64,000 nt of DNA from Chrysemys picta bellii (Eukaryota > Chordata > Testudines > Emydidae), in assembly GCF_011386835.1 (NCBI RefSeq), contig NC_088795.1, positions 105,832,434-105,896,433 on the forward strand. The letters run 5' to 3'. The first letter of the stretch is position 1; each line of letters opens with the position of its first letter. The notes under the pieces were generated by a model. It was not told the origin of the DNA, did no database searches, and saw nothing but the letters and a program-made list of their open reading frames with translations. The position numbers were made by a program, and so were the translations under genes. This document shows positions 12,616-24,321 of this stretch, piece after piece.

Positions 12616-14839
12616 AATTTGGAGTGTGAGGATACGTTAGCTTGTTGGAGAACATAAACATCTTGAAGGTAAAACTGAAATCTAAATGGTAGATCAATTG
12701 AGAACTTGTACTCATTATACATTAATCTGATGATATTTGAAGCCAGATCTTTAGCTGCTGTAGATCCTTTGAAGGTAATGGAGCTGCATTCATTTACACC
12801 ACATAAGAATCTGGGCCATTATTTTAAAATCTTTCCTGGTAGTGGAGTTTTGAAAAGACATTCATTTATTTGGAAATTTCATTTATTTAAATGGACAAAA
12901 CTCTGGTTCTCTTGATAGTTTAAATTTTGTTTTGCACAACACCATAAATTACTAAAACAAAGAAGAAAAAACTATTCTATATTTTTCCTGGCTTGTTTAC
13001 TTCATGTATTTGATATGGCTTTGGGTATAGCAAGTTTGAGATCTCAGATAATTTTAGAAGGAACCTTTACAACTAATTATAGAATTTTCTCGGTTGCTAT
13101 TGATATCTGAATAAATATTAACTTTTATTGTTTTAATTTATTATTTATCATGTTACTTTGTCTCTCCTTTCTCCCCCACCCCAACATATTTGTAATATAT
13201 TTTCTTTCTCAAGTTTATCCTTCTGCAAGTTTCCCTCCATCTCTATAGATTTCTTTTGCCTTCCTAACATTTTTCCCCCACTCTGCTTTTTTTTTTTCTA
13301 TTCCGTGAATAGTTATCATTTTTCAGTTTCTCTTCTCTCTAAAGTATAATGTCCTCATTCAGCAAAGCATTCCTATTAGGAAAGCACTTAAACATGTTTT
13401 CCAATCTCACTGGCTGTTGGAGATATTTCCAGACACTCACTACACAAAAACATGGTTGGTGTGCAACCAATGTGTAGCTCTAGCCCCAAAACCTGACCCA
13501 AGAACATGCATTCAACTCTAGTCCAAGATGTCTTGTTGCAACCGCTAAACAGAGAAAGGCTTTTCTTAGTTAGAACATGATCCAAAGCCCAATGACAGTC
13601 AATGGAAAGACTCCCACTGACCTATGTTCTTTGCATGAGGTTCTTACACTAAATAATGTATTATCTTAACAAAAGCTGTAGTTTGCACAATGATCAATAT
13701 GAATCAGGCCTGAGTTTTTTTGGATCTGAAAAAAAAATTGGTAAACATGTCCAAACTTGGTGTTTTCAGACAGAAGTGGAAGTACCAAATGCCACAAGAA
13801 AGTGAACTCTAGTTTTCCAACTTGATCAGGATCAAAATATATCATCAATAATCTTTTACTCATTCTTTCCCACTCAAAAGCCACCAAAAAACCCAAACAC
13901 ACACAAAAATAAATCCACAACCCTGTTCTTTTGAAACTTCCCACTCAATTAAAAAGACTAGATGCTACTCTAAACTACCTGAGATTACCACCTCACTTAT
14001 TCTACTCGGAACTAGACAAAGCACGTCTGTGCTGGTGTTGGAAGGCCAACGTCATAATAGAAAATATGAAATATTGGTCCATGACAGATTAACATGACAA
14101 TGTTTTCCCAAATGTCATATACACAGAATGGCCAAAGAACCTGTAATTCCTGCACTGCACATACTGTCATCTTATGTTTACTGTCATCAAACGATTAGAC
14201 TCCAAAAGAAGAAGGAAGAGCAGAGGGAATAGGGTGTTTGGATTTGTGGTGAATGACATGAAGTGAAATCCTTTGACCAATAATCTCTACTTCTGGAAAG
14301 CCCAGTTTTCTGGGAAATATTAATGCATTAAACAAAATTAGCAAAACTTACCTCTCCCTACCTCCATTGGCAAATGTCCCCAGAACATAAGGAAATGTTG
14401 CTACCTTCACAGATGCACCATGTAGCTGGAGCATGCCATGGAATTCCCAGGGTGAAAAGACTTTTATGAATGTTCCAGGAAGGACAGGGTCAGCAGTAGG
14501 GGCTGTCACCTTTGTAGCTTCAGAGTCTCAGTCGGTTCAGGCTCTACAAGCTGTTTTGTGACATTAGGACACTGACAGCTGGATGGGGGAGATCTAAAAA
14601 AGGGGAAGTAATGGGCACACCACAGCAGCACATTTACAGTCCTGAAGCTCAGTATCTTCAGAGTATATTGCTTGTAATTGATCAATGTACTTTTTGCCTT
14701 TCAGCACCAGATACTTGCAGACACCTACCTTCATCCCTTCCCAGCCTACATACAGCAGATAGATACCTGGTCTTCTGAAAGGGATGACCTTAGAAACCCT
14801 GAACTCACACTCTACACACTACTGCAATAAGATTTGTAC
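12616..14839. other. Non-coding, nothing recognised
   Basis: AT-rich DNA with short T-rich and A-rich runs. Frames at 13388-13585 and 13666-13944 show no domain. Confidence 0.45.
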
Positions 14840-16720
14840 AAAATATGCCTTTGAGACATCATCTGAAAACACTTGTCAATAATGTCATTATGAAATGTAT
14901 GTGACAAGGCTGTTTTTGGAATTATGGCTACTCACTGATATTATGATTTGAAGTCGTGACTAAAAGGTGTTTTAACAGGCATGTCAGGGGGAGTGGATAA
15001 TCAGATTTTCTCCAGACAAATGAGAGACCAACACTTGCTAAATGGCTAAGTTCAATAGGATATAAATTTGTCTCAGAGACTTCAGGAAGAGATCATTTGC
15101 ATTATAAAAATGACCAGAGGGGGAAAAGACAACATGGAGTCTACACCAGATAGCACGATAGAAGAGAAAATAACTTTTTCAGGGGATACATTTCAAAAGA
15201 ATACATTTCAAACTTTATTGGACTATAAAAAGTGGGGAGTGCATCTCTTTGTTTCCCTTCACCTGAGCAGAAAAGGAAAGCCAGCACCTTGGACTCAGTG
15301 GAGATTCTGGCTAAGAGTTAGCCAGATATTTCTGGAAAGGGAAGACTGGTGAGGAAACTACTTAGAAGAAAGACTGTAGCTTGTTAAGTTAGGTCTTAGC
15401 CATTAGAAAGTGTATTTTTACATTTGTTTGTTTGTAACCATTTCTATCTTAATTCCTTGTATGTAGTATCATTGAACTTACATCCTTTTGTTAATAAACT
15501 GGTTTTATGTTTACTAGAAGCCAATGCAGTCCCATGCTTGAAAGGAAGTGAGTTTCACCCTGTTAAATTAATATGCTGTAATGCACGGACTCTTAAAAAG
15601 AGCAGCAAACTTAATATCTCCTATGAATGCAGAGTGATAGGGCTGTGCATTGCAGAGAAACATCTCTGAGAAGCTCAGGGACTGGAGTTCACTGATGGTT
15701 ACTGTAATGGGGTGCCATTCACCTCTTGGGTGTGCCTCCTTGGGTGAGTGCATGTGCCTGCACTTTTTCTCTGCTTTGTGGTAAGGCCCTCCTGCTGGGT
15801 CACACTCAGACTGTATGTGAAATACAAATCAAAACCCTTCTGGGGTAAACAGGCCAACAGGAGCCTATTCCTGTACCCCACAGTTGGCCTTTCTCTTCCT
15901 GTAGCCCTCCCTGGGCTCAGGTCCTTACTTAGTCCAGCAGTATTTAAACAGTATCAGCCCTGGTATAGAGCCATACCCCCAGGGCCCCCTCCCTTCACCC
16001 GCTTTGGGCCTTTCTGGCCCCAGATCTCCAGCTGGGCCACTAAACAGTTCAGTTTCCCTTCTGGGCAGTTCTCCTTTGGCTAATGGGGTGGAACCAGGCC
16101 CGCCTACTAATCCAGGTCCCAGCCCAGGGACCCTATAGATAGCAGCCATCTGCCATGTCCTTTTAACTAAACTGCATCACTGCTACGATTCCCTCATCCA
16201 CTTTCCCATGGCCCAGATCATTCTTCACCCTTACCTCAGAGCCTTGTCCTGGTTGATTCCATTCAGCCAGCCAGGCACTCCTTCTTGCTCCCCAGATCCC
16301 TACTAGCAACTGCTCTGTCTGAGGTCCTGGAGATCCTTCAGCTAGCCAGGAGCACCATCTTCACTCTTCTGGCTCCAGGGAGCAGCTAAACTATCTCTTG
16401 CCCTGCAGTTCTTTTCATTCTAGCCTGATGGTCCCTGATTGGCTGTGTCCCACATAGCCACTCTTGGCACCTTAGAGGACACTCTCCACTACTATTTTCT
16501 GGGGTGGGGTGTGTCAGGACTGCAATGCCTCCAGCTGGGGGCCTCAGGGACTAATCTACCCCATCACAGTTATTTACTAGGCATAGTTTGGTCTGAAAAA
16601 GCCTTGAGTTCGCTGGTGAGGAAAACCAACTGGTGTGACATGCAGCTGACACACAAACTAATCTCCAGCAAAGGCAGATAGGTAACACAGTTACAGGTAT
16701 CCCCAGCAGAATGTTACAGA
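14840..16720. mobile_element. Probable old LTR-type element split by another LTR
   Basis: 14840-15702 is a non-coding block with LTR-like features, including AATAAA near 15493. It seems to resume after the inserted LTR at 15703-16568, from 16574 on. I could not find its own termini or TSD, so its limits are approximate. The assignment rests on composition, the polyadenylation signal and my recollection of similar reptile LTR repeats. Confidence 0.4.
15703..16568 (-). mobile_element. Solo LTR, TSD GTTAC/GTTAT
   Basis: An 866-bp unit beginning TGTAATGGGG and ending CCCATCACA, so it has TG...CA ends. The flanks are GTTAC (15698-15702) and GTTAT (16569-16573), a 5-bp TSD with one change. It is C- and T-rich on the plus strand and has no internal coding sequence. 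Orientation is uncertain. The 111-codon plus frame at 15748-16083 is a translation of the LTR. Confidence 0.7.
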
Positions 16721-18175
16721 GTCATGGGGATAGGTTATTGGTAAAATACTGAAAAGTGCCTATGTTTCTGGGGGCTAGAGTTTTAAGTGTATTAGGCAAT
16801 TCAAGATTGAAATAGGCACCTAAGAGGATTTTCAAAACCCTAGGCCTCCAATTCCCATTGAAATCTGCTCCTTGGGGATACTGACACAGCTACACACTGC
16901 CCCTTATGAAAGGCTCCAGGTGAAATCACATCCTCTCTCTAAATTTAGAGAAAATGCAAGTAATATATGAAATGAAGCCTACATCTCAATGTCAACTAGA
17001 TGAATCACTGCTGATTCTAGAGACTGTTCCAGTACGTGGTTTTCAATCTAATATAATATGTCTTTAATAATGAGAACAAAAAAAAACCCGAACAAATAAT
17101 TAGGTAAGAGGCCATAACATTCTATGAAGGTTTAATAGCCTTTAAAAGTGATATAGTAAAATTCAGTCTAGATTCAAACAGCACATTAGTGTCTGAATAT
17201 GTCTTTTCTTTCCTTTCAAATGCAAATTGATTTTTTTCAAGAAAAATATTAACGAGACTGTTACCAGCAACACAAGTGGATGTTGCTGTGTGTAGAAACC
17301 TTAGAATGAATGCTCATTCAGACTGAAGATTTAACGTAATGTCAGAGCTTGCACTTTAAGACATTCTTTTTTCTATTATACTGCAACATTATGTTTTAAA
17401 CATGTAACTACACTTCTCTTAGAAATGCGTCTGTTGGTCATGAAAGGTATAAATATGGCTAAATCATATTCACGGCTTCTACCTGACAACTGATGGGATG
17501 AAGGAAGTAATTTCTAGTCTGATTAAATCAAGGCTTTGGAAATTATTAAAAGAATTCAGAAAGGTCAAAAGCTAACAGTCTAACAAGTCAAGTGTCTTCA
17601 ATTCATATTTATAAATGCTATTCATTTAAACTATTATAATTTCTACAGTAAAACTGGATAAGCACTAAAATTAGCCTTCCTTTTTAAAAGACACACATCG
17701 TCCTGTCTTTAGACAGAGGTAAGCAGAATTGAGAGATTTGTAGAACTGAGATGAATTTACATATGGGTTATTCATTGTGTTGGTGTCACATGTAATCTTG
17801 TTTGAATTGAACCACATAGTGATTTTTACAACACTTACAATAGATTAAAAATGGGATTTTTTTTTAGATTATCATGTCATTAATGTAAAGAAACAGTCAT
17901 GTGTGGCAGTTTCCTTTTGATGTGCATGTTTTTAAACCCTAATGTGAGATTATGCTCATCCATCAAAATGATTATATTATAATGGGCCTGATTCTCATGT
18001 GCTCCAGCAATGTAAATGGGGCTTTAAAGTGGGAATGATATAAGTGTCGTTGTCTGAAACATCTTTAAGGCCCCTTTACACTGCCAGAGTGGTGTAAAAG
18101 AGCCTTGGTGTAAATAAAAATCCAGTCAAATATTTTCAGTTTTTGGGTGCCTCCGGTTAGATATTTGTAGTGGGT
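16721..18175. other. Non-coding; old short repeats
   Basis: Around 16745-16865 there is a GTGCCTA...TAGGCACCTAA...TTTTCAAAA arrangement, typical of a small inverted repeat scattered in reptile genomes. Near 17985-18110 there is GGGCCTGATTCTCATG with a TTTACAC motif of a similar old kind. Nothing else was recognised. Confidence 0.4.
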
Positions 18176-19220
18176 TGCCTGTCGTTTGGACAGCCAACAC
18201 TCAGGTTTGGAGGGAAGTGACTCCACCTCACTAAGTCACAGCGGTCAAAGTCTATCAGCAGGGGAATTAGCATGATTATATAGTGCTGGCCCTTGGCTAG
18301 GGCAGATAGCACCTACTCTTGGGTGCTCTAGACCCCCAGGACAGGGCAGAGCAAGGGGCAGCCTTTAGCCCAGCCTTCTGGCTAGGGCTGACATCAATCA
18401 ATACAGTCAGGGCCCTGATCCTCTGGGCAAGACAGGGCAATAGGGAATCTTTAGTCCAGATCTCTCGCTGGGGCAGACATCAATAAATAAAGTCAGAGCT
18501 TGGACCCTTTGAGCGGGGCAGATCAATAGGTAGTTTTTAGCCCAGACCTCTGGTTGGGTCATACAGCAGTGAATAGTGTTAGGTCTCTGACCCTTTGGGC
18601 CGGGCAGAGCAATAGGAAGTCTCTGGCCCAGCTCTCGGGCCAGGGCAGACAGCAAACAAACACAGGCTGTTTGGCCTAAGAAAGGTAGGCTGCCACCCCA
18701 GGGCTGGTGTTGTCAGCAGTGGGTAAAGAGTACTTGGTCCATCCTACTCCATCGGATCCCAGCTCAGGGCCCTAGCAGTGGTGGGGAATCCCGCCACTGG
18801 GTCAGTGGGGTCCTGCTGAAACACGCTGACTCATGATCTGATAGCAAAACCGGACTAAAGTCTAGTTTCCCTTGGCTACTTCCTACCACAGTCCATGGAT
18901 TAGTCTCCATAGTCCTAGGTTCCTCTATATCCTCAGGGTACTCCACAGCTGGCAGTCCCAGCAGCTCCTCAGGGTCCTCCTTTTGGGGCAGGGGTTGACA
19001 CAGCTCAGTCCCTGCTCCAGGGGGCCAGCAGCAATGCAGAGGCATCCAACTCATTCCCTGGCTCTTTCCCACATAAGCTGGAGGCTCTGACTTTTATACT
19101 TCCTGTTCCACCTCTCAGCTTCCCGTGCAAAGGGTAGGCCCGCTCTGGCTCCACCCATCAGGGGGCAGAGAGTGGTCCCTCCCTCTCAGGCTTGGAGAGA
19201 GGCCACTCCACTTCACTACA
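18176..19220 (-). mobile_element. LTR-like unit with TGTAGTG...CACTACA ends
   Basis: About 1045 bp bounded by a perfect 7-bp inverted terminus. On the minus strand a TATA-like TATAAAAG lies at about 19098-19091, near the minus-strand start, which fits a promoter-bearing LTR read right to left. The flanks ATATT and CTATC share only the central TAT, so a TSD is not established. It contains the 86-bp tandem array listed separately. The 102- and 72-codon frames in it look like chance. Confidence 0.55.
18332..18675. repeat. Four-unit tandem array, 86-bp period
   Basis: Units start at about 18332, 18418, 18504 and 18590, each opening GACCC or GATCC and sharing a GGGCAGA...CAATAGG block and a later CCCAG...CAGACA block. 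The period is constant at 86 bp although the units have diverged by many substitutions. 86 is not divisible by three, so the minus-strand frame across it (18407-18655) is not a conserved protein repeat. It lies inside an LTR-like unit. Confidence 0.75.
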
Positions 19221-20328
19221 CTATCAAAATCCATGTTTAGGCACTTCTGTAAAAGAGCAGCTGAGCACTTGCAGATCCACTTATTTTCAATGGGACTTCC
19301 CTGGAAGCTGTGCATTCACAGAACCTCTGAAAATCAGATCACTTTTATTTAGTTGTCTAAATCCCCAGTTAAAGACTATGTGTGTGCTTAAAGTTGAACA
19401 CTTACTCAATGGCCTTACTGAACTGGGGACCAGTTGTGTATTTGGATATCTCAACTTTAAGTTCCAACGTTTGAATTTTTTCTCACAGATCTAGAACAGA
19501 AATAAGATGGCAGATAATCACCTATTACAATGTACAAATGATGACAGTTTATATATAGAATTAAAGAAATGAAAAGGGCACTGCAAATGGAAAGTTTGAA
19601 GGGCAGCTGGGAATAGACTATATACAGAAAAAGCAGGTGTGGCTGTTACATAGAGGGGGCATTGAGGACAATTTAAATAGATAAAATAAACTAATAAGCA
19701 GCACAAAATTGCTAGGTTGCTGGAGTTCGGGATAGTTCCTATATGTAGGGAAATATAAACCAAAGAACAAACAAAAAATAGGTCTGATTCCCTCCTGGTC
19801 CCAAATAACTGAGCAACTGCAGCTTCCATTGACTTCAGCTGGAAATGTGCTTGCTCAGCACTTCTGACAACTGACGCCAAGCAAGTAACAAGGCAGGGCA
19901 AGCTATGCCATCTCTACTTTGCTTGTATATGTATCTTTCATTAGTTTAAAATTTGGCTTGGAAGCTTTTTGGGTCAGGGGCTGCCTGTACAGTGTCTAGC
20001 ACATTTCAGGTGCTACAGGGAATTTATAATACATATAAAATCCAGTATATAGTAAATATTTACCTCTTCCTCTGAACTCCAATACATTTTTCTTCATCAT
20101 GTGGTAATGTATAAACCAATCCCCAGTGTAGCCCTTATACCACGTGATGTCAGCAGCAACAAGGGCAGGGTTCAATATCTAGGATTTCCTCTTAACAATG
20201 CAAAATAAAACCAGCTCGAACCCACACCCAGTAATCTGGAAAATTAAACACCATCCCTAGGCATCTCTAAGAGGCAGTACTTCCCCACAACACTGAGTCT
20301 GTATATAACAAAAGGTAAAGGGAAACAC
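19221..20328. other. Non-coding; L3/L2-like LINE relic near 19955-20040
   Basis: 19955-20040 reads GGAAGCTTTTTGGGTCAGGG ... CTGTACAGTGTCTAGCACA, which fits the minus-strand 3' end of an ancient amniote LINE of the L3/CR1 type. The 127-codon minus frame at 19518-19901 has no domain. Confidence 0.45.
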
Positions 20329-21505
20329 TGTGATGGGATCCCTGGGGTGCAGCCTGGGACTGTAGCTGGGCCCATTTAACTCTCCAGCCTGGGCTGTGTT
20401 TCACAATGCTTGGCTAATGACAAGCAGCAAATCCCTCCAAGCACTGTTATCACTCAGCACAACCGCATGTGGAGCCCCACACCCAGCTAGTTTGCATGAA
20501 TTCTCCCAGAGTCACTCATGAATCATACAGAGAAAGGCGAAATGCACCAGCCAAATCCCCCCAGCTCCCACCCTTGTACCTTAGGAATATACTGTCATGC
20601 ATTGTTCAATACCCTTTCTTGAGCAATGCAAGTTTATTAATTGTTCCCCACTTAATCAATGGAAAGTGGATATACACCAGCCTTTGTGAACCTGAGCAGA
20701 TTTACCAAGCACTTCAGGCAAACTCACTGGTAAAGATAAACAGTAAAACAAGTGTATTGATTACAGAAGATAGATTTTAAGTGATTATAAGTGATAGGCA
20801 AAAAGTCAGAGTGATTACTAAAAGAAAAGAAAATATAAGCACGCAGTCTAAACTCTCAGCCCTATTAGACTGGGCAACATCTAGATTAAGCAGCTTCTTT
20901 CACCCCATTGGATATTGCAGTTCATAGTACACGGGTTTCACCCCTGAAACCTGGGCCAGTCTCCTCTATTAGAATCTTCAGTCTTCTGAGTGTCCTTGTT
21001 GCTTGCAGCATAGGTGGGGGGATCAGAAAAGGCCAACCATGGGGCCCCTGTGTTCTGTTTTTTACTCTTAGTTCATGTGCTTGGAGAACATAAGTCCAGG
21101 CATATCTGGTGGGCATTGCTGAGTCACAAGGTTTAGCAATATCCCTGGTCTTTCTCCTGTGAATGAGTCATTGTATTGTAACTCCTCTGCTGGACAATGG
21201 GTGGTGATGTCTGTTCAGCACCCACCTGGGTGTTGGTTACCTTCCTTGTCATTGTCGTCTCTGGAGAGCTAGTTTCTGGGCGCTTCCAGAACCCACAGCA
21301 TATTTAAGTGAAAACAATACAACACAATTCTTATAATTTTGTATGCATTAATGTTACACATATTTAGATGGAGCAATGGCTTTCAGCAGATCATAACCTT
21401 TCCCTGGATACCTCACATGGCATGCTTTATGTGAAATATCACAATTATATATAAATGAGGAATATGGGGGTTACAGGGTGCTCCCCCGACATATAGAGTG
21501 TCACA
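20329..21505 (-). mobile_element. Solo LTR, perfect 5-bp TSD AACAC
   Basis: A 1177-bp unit with TGTGATGGGA at the left and GAGTGTCACA at the right, flanked by identical AACAC at 20324-20328 and 21506-21510. On the minus strand it starts TGTGACACTC and carries AATAAA at about 20638-20633, so the LTR reads minus. There is no internal region. The 103-codon plus frame at 20469-20780 is LTR sequence. Confidence 0.85.
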
Positions 21506-21510
21506 AACAC

Positions 21511-22093
21511 CACACTCACAGTTCAAAAGCAAGCACCCACTCCTCAGTACAGTACGCTGCAATTGGTTCACTGCTGCTGCTATCATCTCTGCTCTGGCCC
21601 CTGTACTCTGCTCCCACTTGCTGTTGCTGACACTGGCTGCTTGTTGCCACTGTCATCTGTGCCACTGTCTGCTGCTCACTGCCACCTCTGTTGCTGTTAT
21701 TTCTGTCACTGCTCAGTGGTTTTATCAGTGCTGTTACTTGCCATTCACTGCCACTTCTGCAATACCATGTTCTGAGGTTTCACCACTTAGGTCAGCTCTT
21801 AGTGATTTCACTAGGTAGCAGGGAACCTTGCTGCTAGTGCAGCCTCTGCATTGTCTTTCACTGTCCCCACACCACGTCTAAAGCTTAGCCCCTAGACCTG
21901 CTTATCAGTGACCTAAGCTCTAGAAATCACTGAACAGAAAACAAGGAGTTTCAACTGAGTCTAATCACCCTTGTCTTTAAACACTGGAGAAGGAGAATCA
22001 AATAATGTCTCGGATTCTGTAAGCAGCACCCATACTACCAAGTAGAAACACCTGTCCTCAGCACCTCTGACTTTCACAGGGTTTTGGCATCCT
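21511..22093. other. CTG/CACTG-rich non-coding segment
   Basis: 21555-21770 is rich in GCTG and CACTGCC words, giving Cys- and His-rich chance frames in two frames (21498-21818 and 21563-21775). No gene recognised. It may be part of another LTR element, but I cannot show this. Confidence 0.4.
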
Positions 22094-24321
22094 TGTAGCC
22101 TATATTATATATATAATCTTTTCTTATAGTTTAAGAATTTGGTTTATTGTAATAGGTTTATAGATTTATATTAAAATAGGTTTGGCTGTAATGCAAGAGA
22201 CCTACAGGCCATATCCTGTATGCTAAGCTAAGGCAAAGTTAGAATATCTATATTAAGACTGTGACGTTGTGCAGTCTATGTGGTTTTATAAAAACTTGAT
22301 AATAAGTCAATATAATGTAACTGGGATAGTTTTAGAGAAAATACGGTAATAAGTGAATGTAACGTAACTGGGATATGCTTCATGCAAAAGGTCTCTTGTA
22401 AGGTATCATTACAAAGCTTATAATCTACTGAGTATGATCATCTGATTTGTATAAATGTACCACTCTTGTATCTAAAACTAGAAATATAAAATGTAACTCT
22501 GAGGGCCTATTGTAATTGTGTAAAGTGTGGACCATTAATGATGGTTTGGAATCTTGATGACTCCCATTGTCTGCAGATGGCTGTATTTACCTGTGAGTCT
22601 TCCTGTATATGTGTGTGCTGGCAAGTGAGTAATGAAGTCTTGCAGTGACATGTGATCATGTCACCTGAACTGGAGTCCATCTTTAACCTGGTGCTTTTCC
22701 AGTGAGGGGGGGTGGAAACCCAGAGGGACAAAGGGTTCCCGCCTTATGCAAAAGATATATAAAGGGGGGAAGAGAACAGAGAGAGGGAGGAGCCATCATG
22801 AAGAATCCCCTAGCTACCACCTGAGCTGCAACAAGAGCTGTACCAGGGGAAAGAATTGTGCCCAGGCCTGGAAGGTGTCCAGTCTGAGAAAAAACTTACT
22901 GAAGCATCTCTGAGGGTGAGATTATCTGTATTCAGTTTGATTAGGCATAGATTTGCGCATTTTATTTTATTTTGCTTGGTGACTTACTTTGTCCTGTCTG
23001 TTACTACTTTGAACCACTTAAATCCTACTGTCTGTATTTAATAAAATCACTTTCTATTTAGTAATTCACTCAGAGTATGTATTAATACCTGGGGGAGCAA
23101 ACAACTGTGTATATCTCTCTATCAGTGTTATAGAGGGCAAACAATTTATGAGTTTGCCCTGCATAAGCTTTATACAGGGTAAAACGGATTTATCTGGGTT
23201 TAGACCCCATTGGGAGTTGGGCATCTGAGTGCTAAAGACAAGCACACTACTGTGAGCTGTTTTCAGGTAAACTTGCAGCTTTGGGGCAAGTGATTCAGAC
23301 CCTGGATCTGTGTCTGGAGCCAGACAGGAGTGTCTGGCTCAGCAAGACAGGGTGCTTGAGTCCTGAGCTGGCAGGGAAAACAGAAGCAGGGGTAGTCTTT
23401 GCACATCTGGTGGCAGCTCCCAAGGGGGTTTCTGTGATCCAACCCATCACAAAGACCTTTTACTCAGAAAGCAAAGTTGACCTATATCTTGTTACCTAAA
23501 TAGATGAGTACTCACGCCTATGTCCATGACCTTTTATTTAGACCAGTAGACAATGGAGAATGGCATAGGGGGGTTTTCAATGTTGTACCCACAGACTTAA
23601 CAAGTGCACCACGAGAGACTGATGTGCGGACATACCTGTCATCAATATGCACATACATATTAGCCGAAGGGGTAAGTGTACCCTAACATTTCTGTGGGTG
23701 AGGAATTACATTTGGGCAATAGAGCACTCCATTTCTCACTTTACTCAATCTCCATTTCTTACTTACTCCATTTCTATTCTTACTTATTCTCTATCTATTC
23801 TATCTATCTACGATGGCTACTACTATTAGTAGGCTATACTTGTTCTTCTTAAACTTTAAGTTTCAAGGGAACTAGGCTAAGCTTGGTTTCCCTAAGTTTT
23901 ATTCTTTGTTTATTAGGTTTTAATTTTACGTTTAAGTTAGTCAAGTAAACCCTAAGTTCGCTTTAATAGCTCGCAGCATTAGTTTCTTCTAAGCACTGCA
24001 TCCCTCACTCAAGAATTAAGAAACCTGAACAACAAGGCTGTTCCTGTGTCTCTTACCACCAGGTTATCAAGGAAGGGGGTGAGTATATTAACCAAAGCTT
24101 TGTTGCATATAATACTATATTATCATATGTATCTTTTGAATAGCAGTAATGCAATTGTAACTTTGTAACTCTGATTATTTTACAATTTACTTACTATTAT
24201 TGATTTTAATAAAAAGTCTTTAAGGCTATATCTGTCTCAGTGTGAGCTTCCTGTCATACCCCCGAGGGTCCTTTGTAAATTCTGTGGAGCCTGATTTGGG
24301 ACAAGTTCTTCTGATCAAACA
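22094..24321 (+). mobile_element. LTR interrupted by a later LTR, followed by possible primer-binding site
   Basis: The outer LTR seems to run 22094-22259 and then 23457-24321. It is split by the inner LTR at 22260-23451, whose AAGAC duplication marks the exact break. The outer unit opens TGTAGCC and ends AAACA. Immediately after, GATTGGCGAGCC (24322-24333) has the TGG start expected of a tRNA primer-binding site, suggesting a 5' LTR with some internal sequence after it. No flanking TSD was found for the outer unit and no gag or pol frame follows. Its limits are inferred. Confidence 0.5.
22260..23451 (+). mobile_element. Solo LTR nested in an older LTR, perfect 5-bp TSD AAGAC
   Basis: A 1192-bp unit with TGTGACGTTG at the left and CCCATCACA at the right, flanked by AAGAC at 22255-22259 and 23452-23456. 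It has a TATA box (GATATATAAAG, about 22754-22764) and AATAAA at about 23040, in plus order. These give U3-R-U5 structure on the plus strand. No internal coding region remains. Confidence 0.88.

Noticed and set aside
15748..16149. 111-codon plus frame and 74-codon minus frame
   Set aside because: Entirely inside a solo LTR with a matching TSD.
18407..18655. Repeat protein in the 86-bp array
   Set aside because: The period is not a multiple of three, so successive units are read in different frames.
23770..23812. TCTA/TATC microsatellite
   Set aside because: Only a few imperfect units; not a meaningful array.
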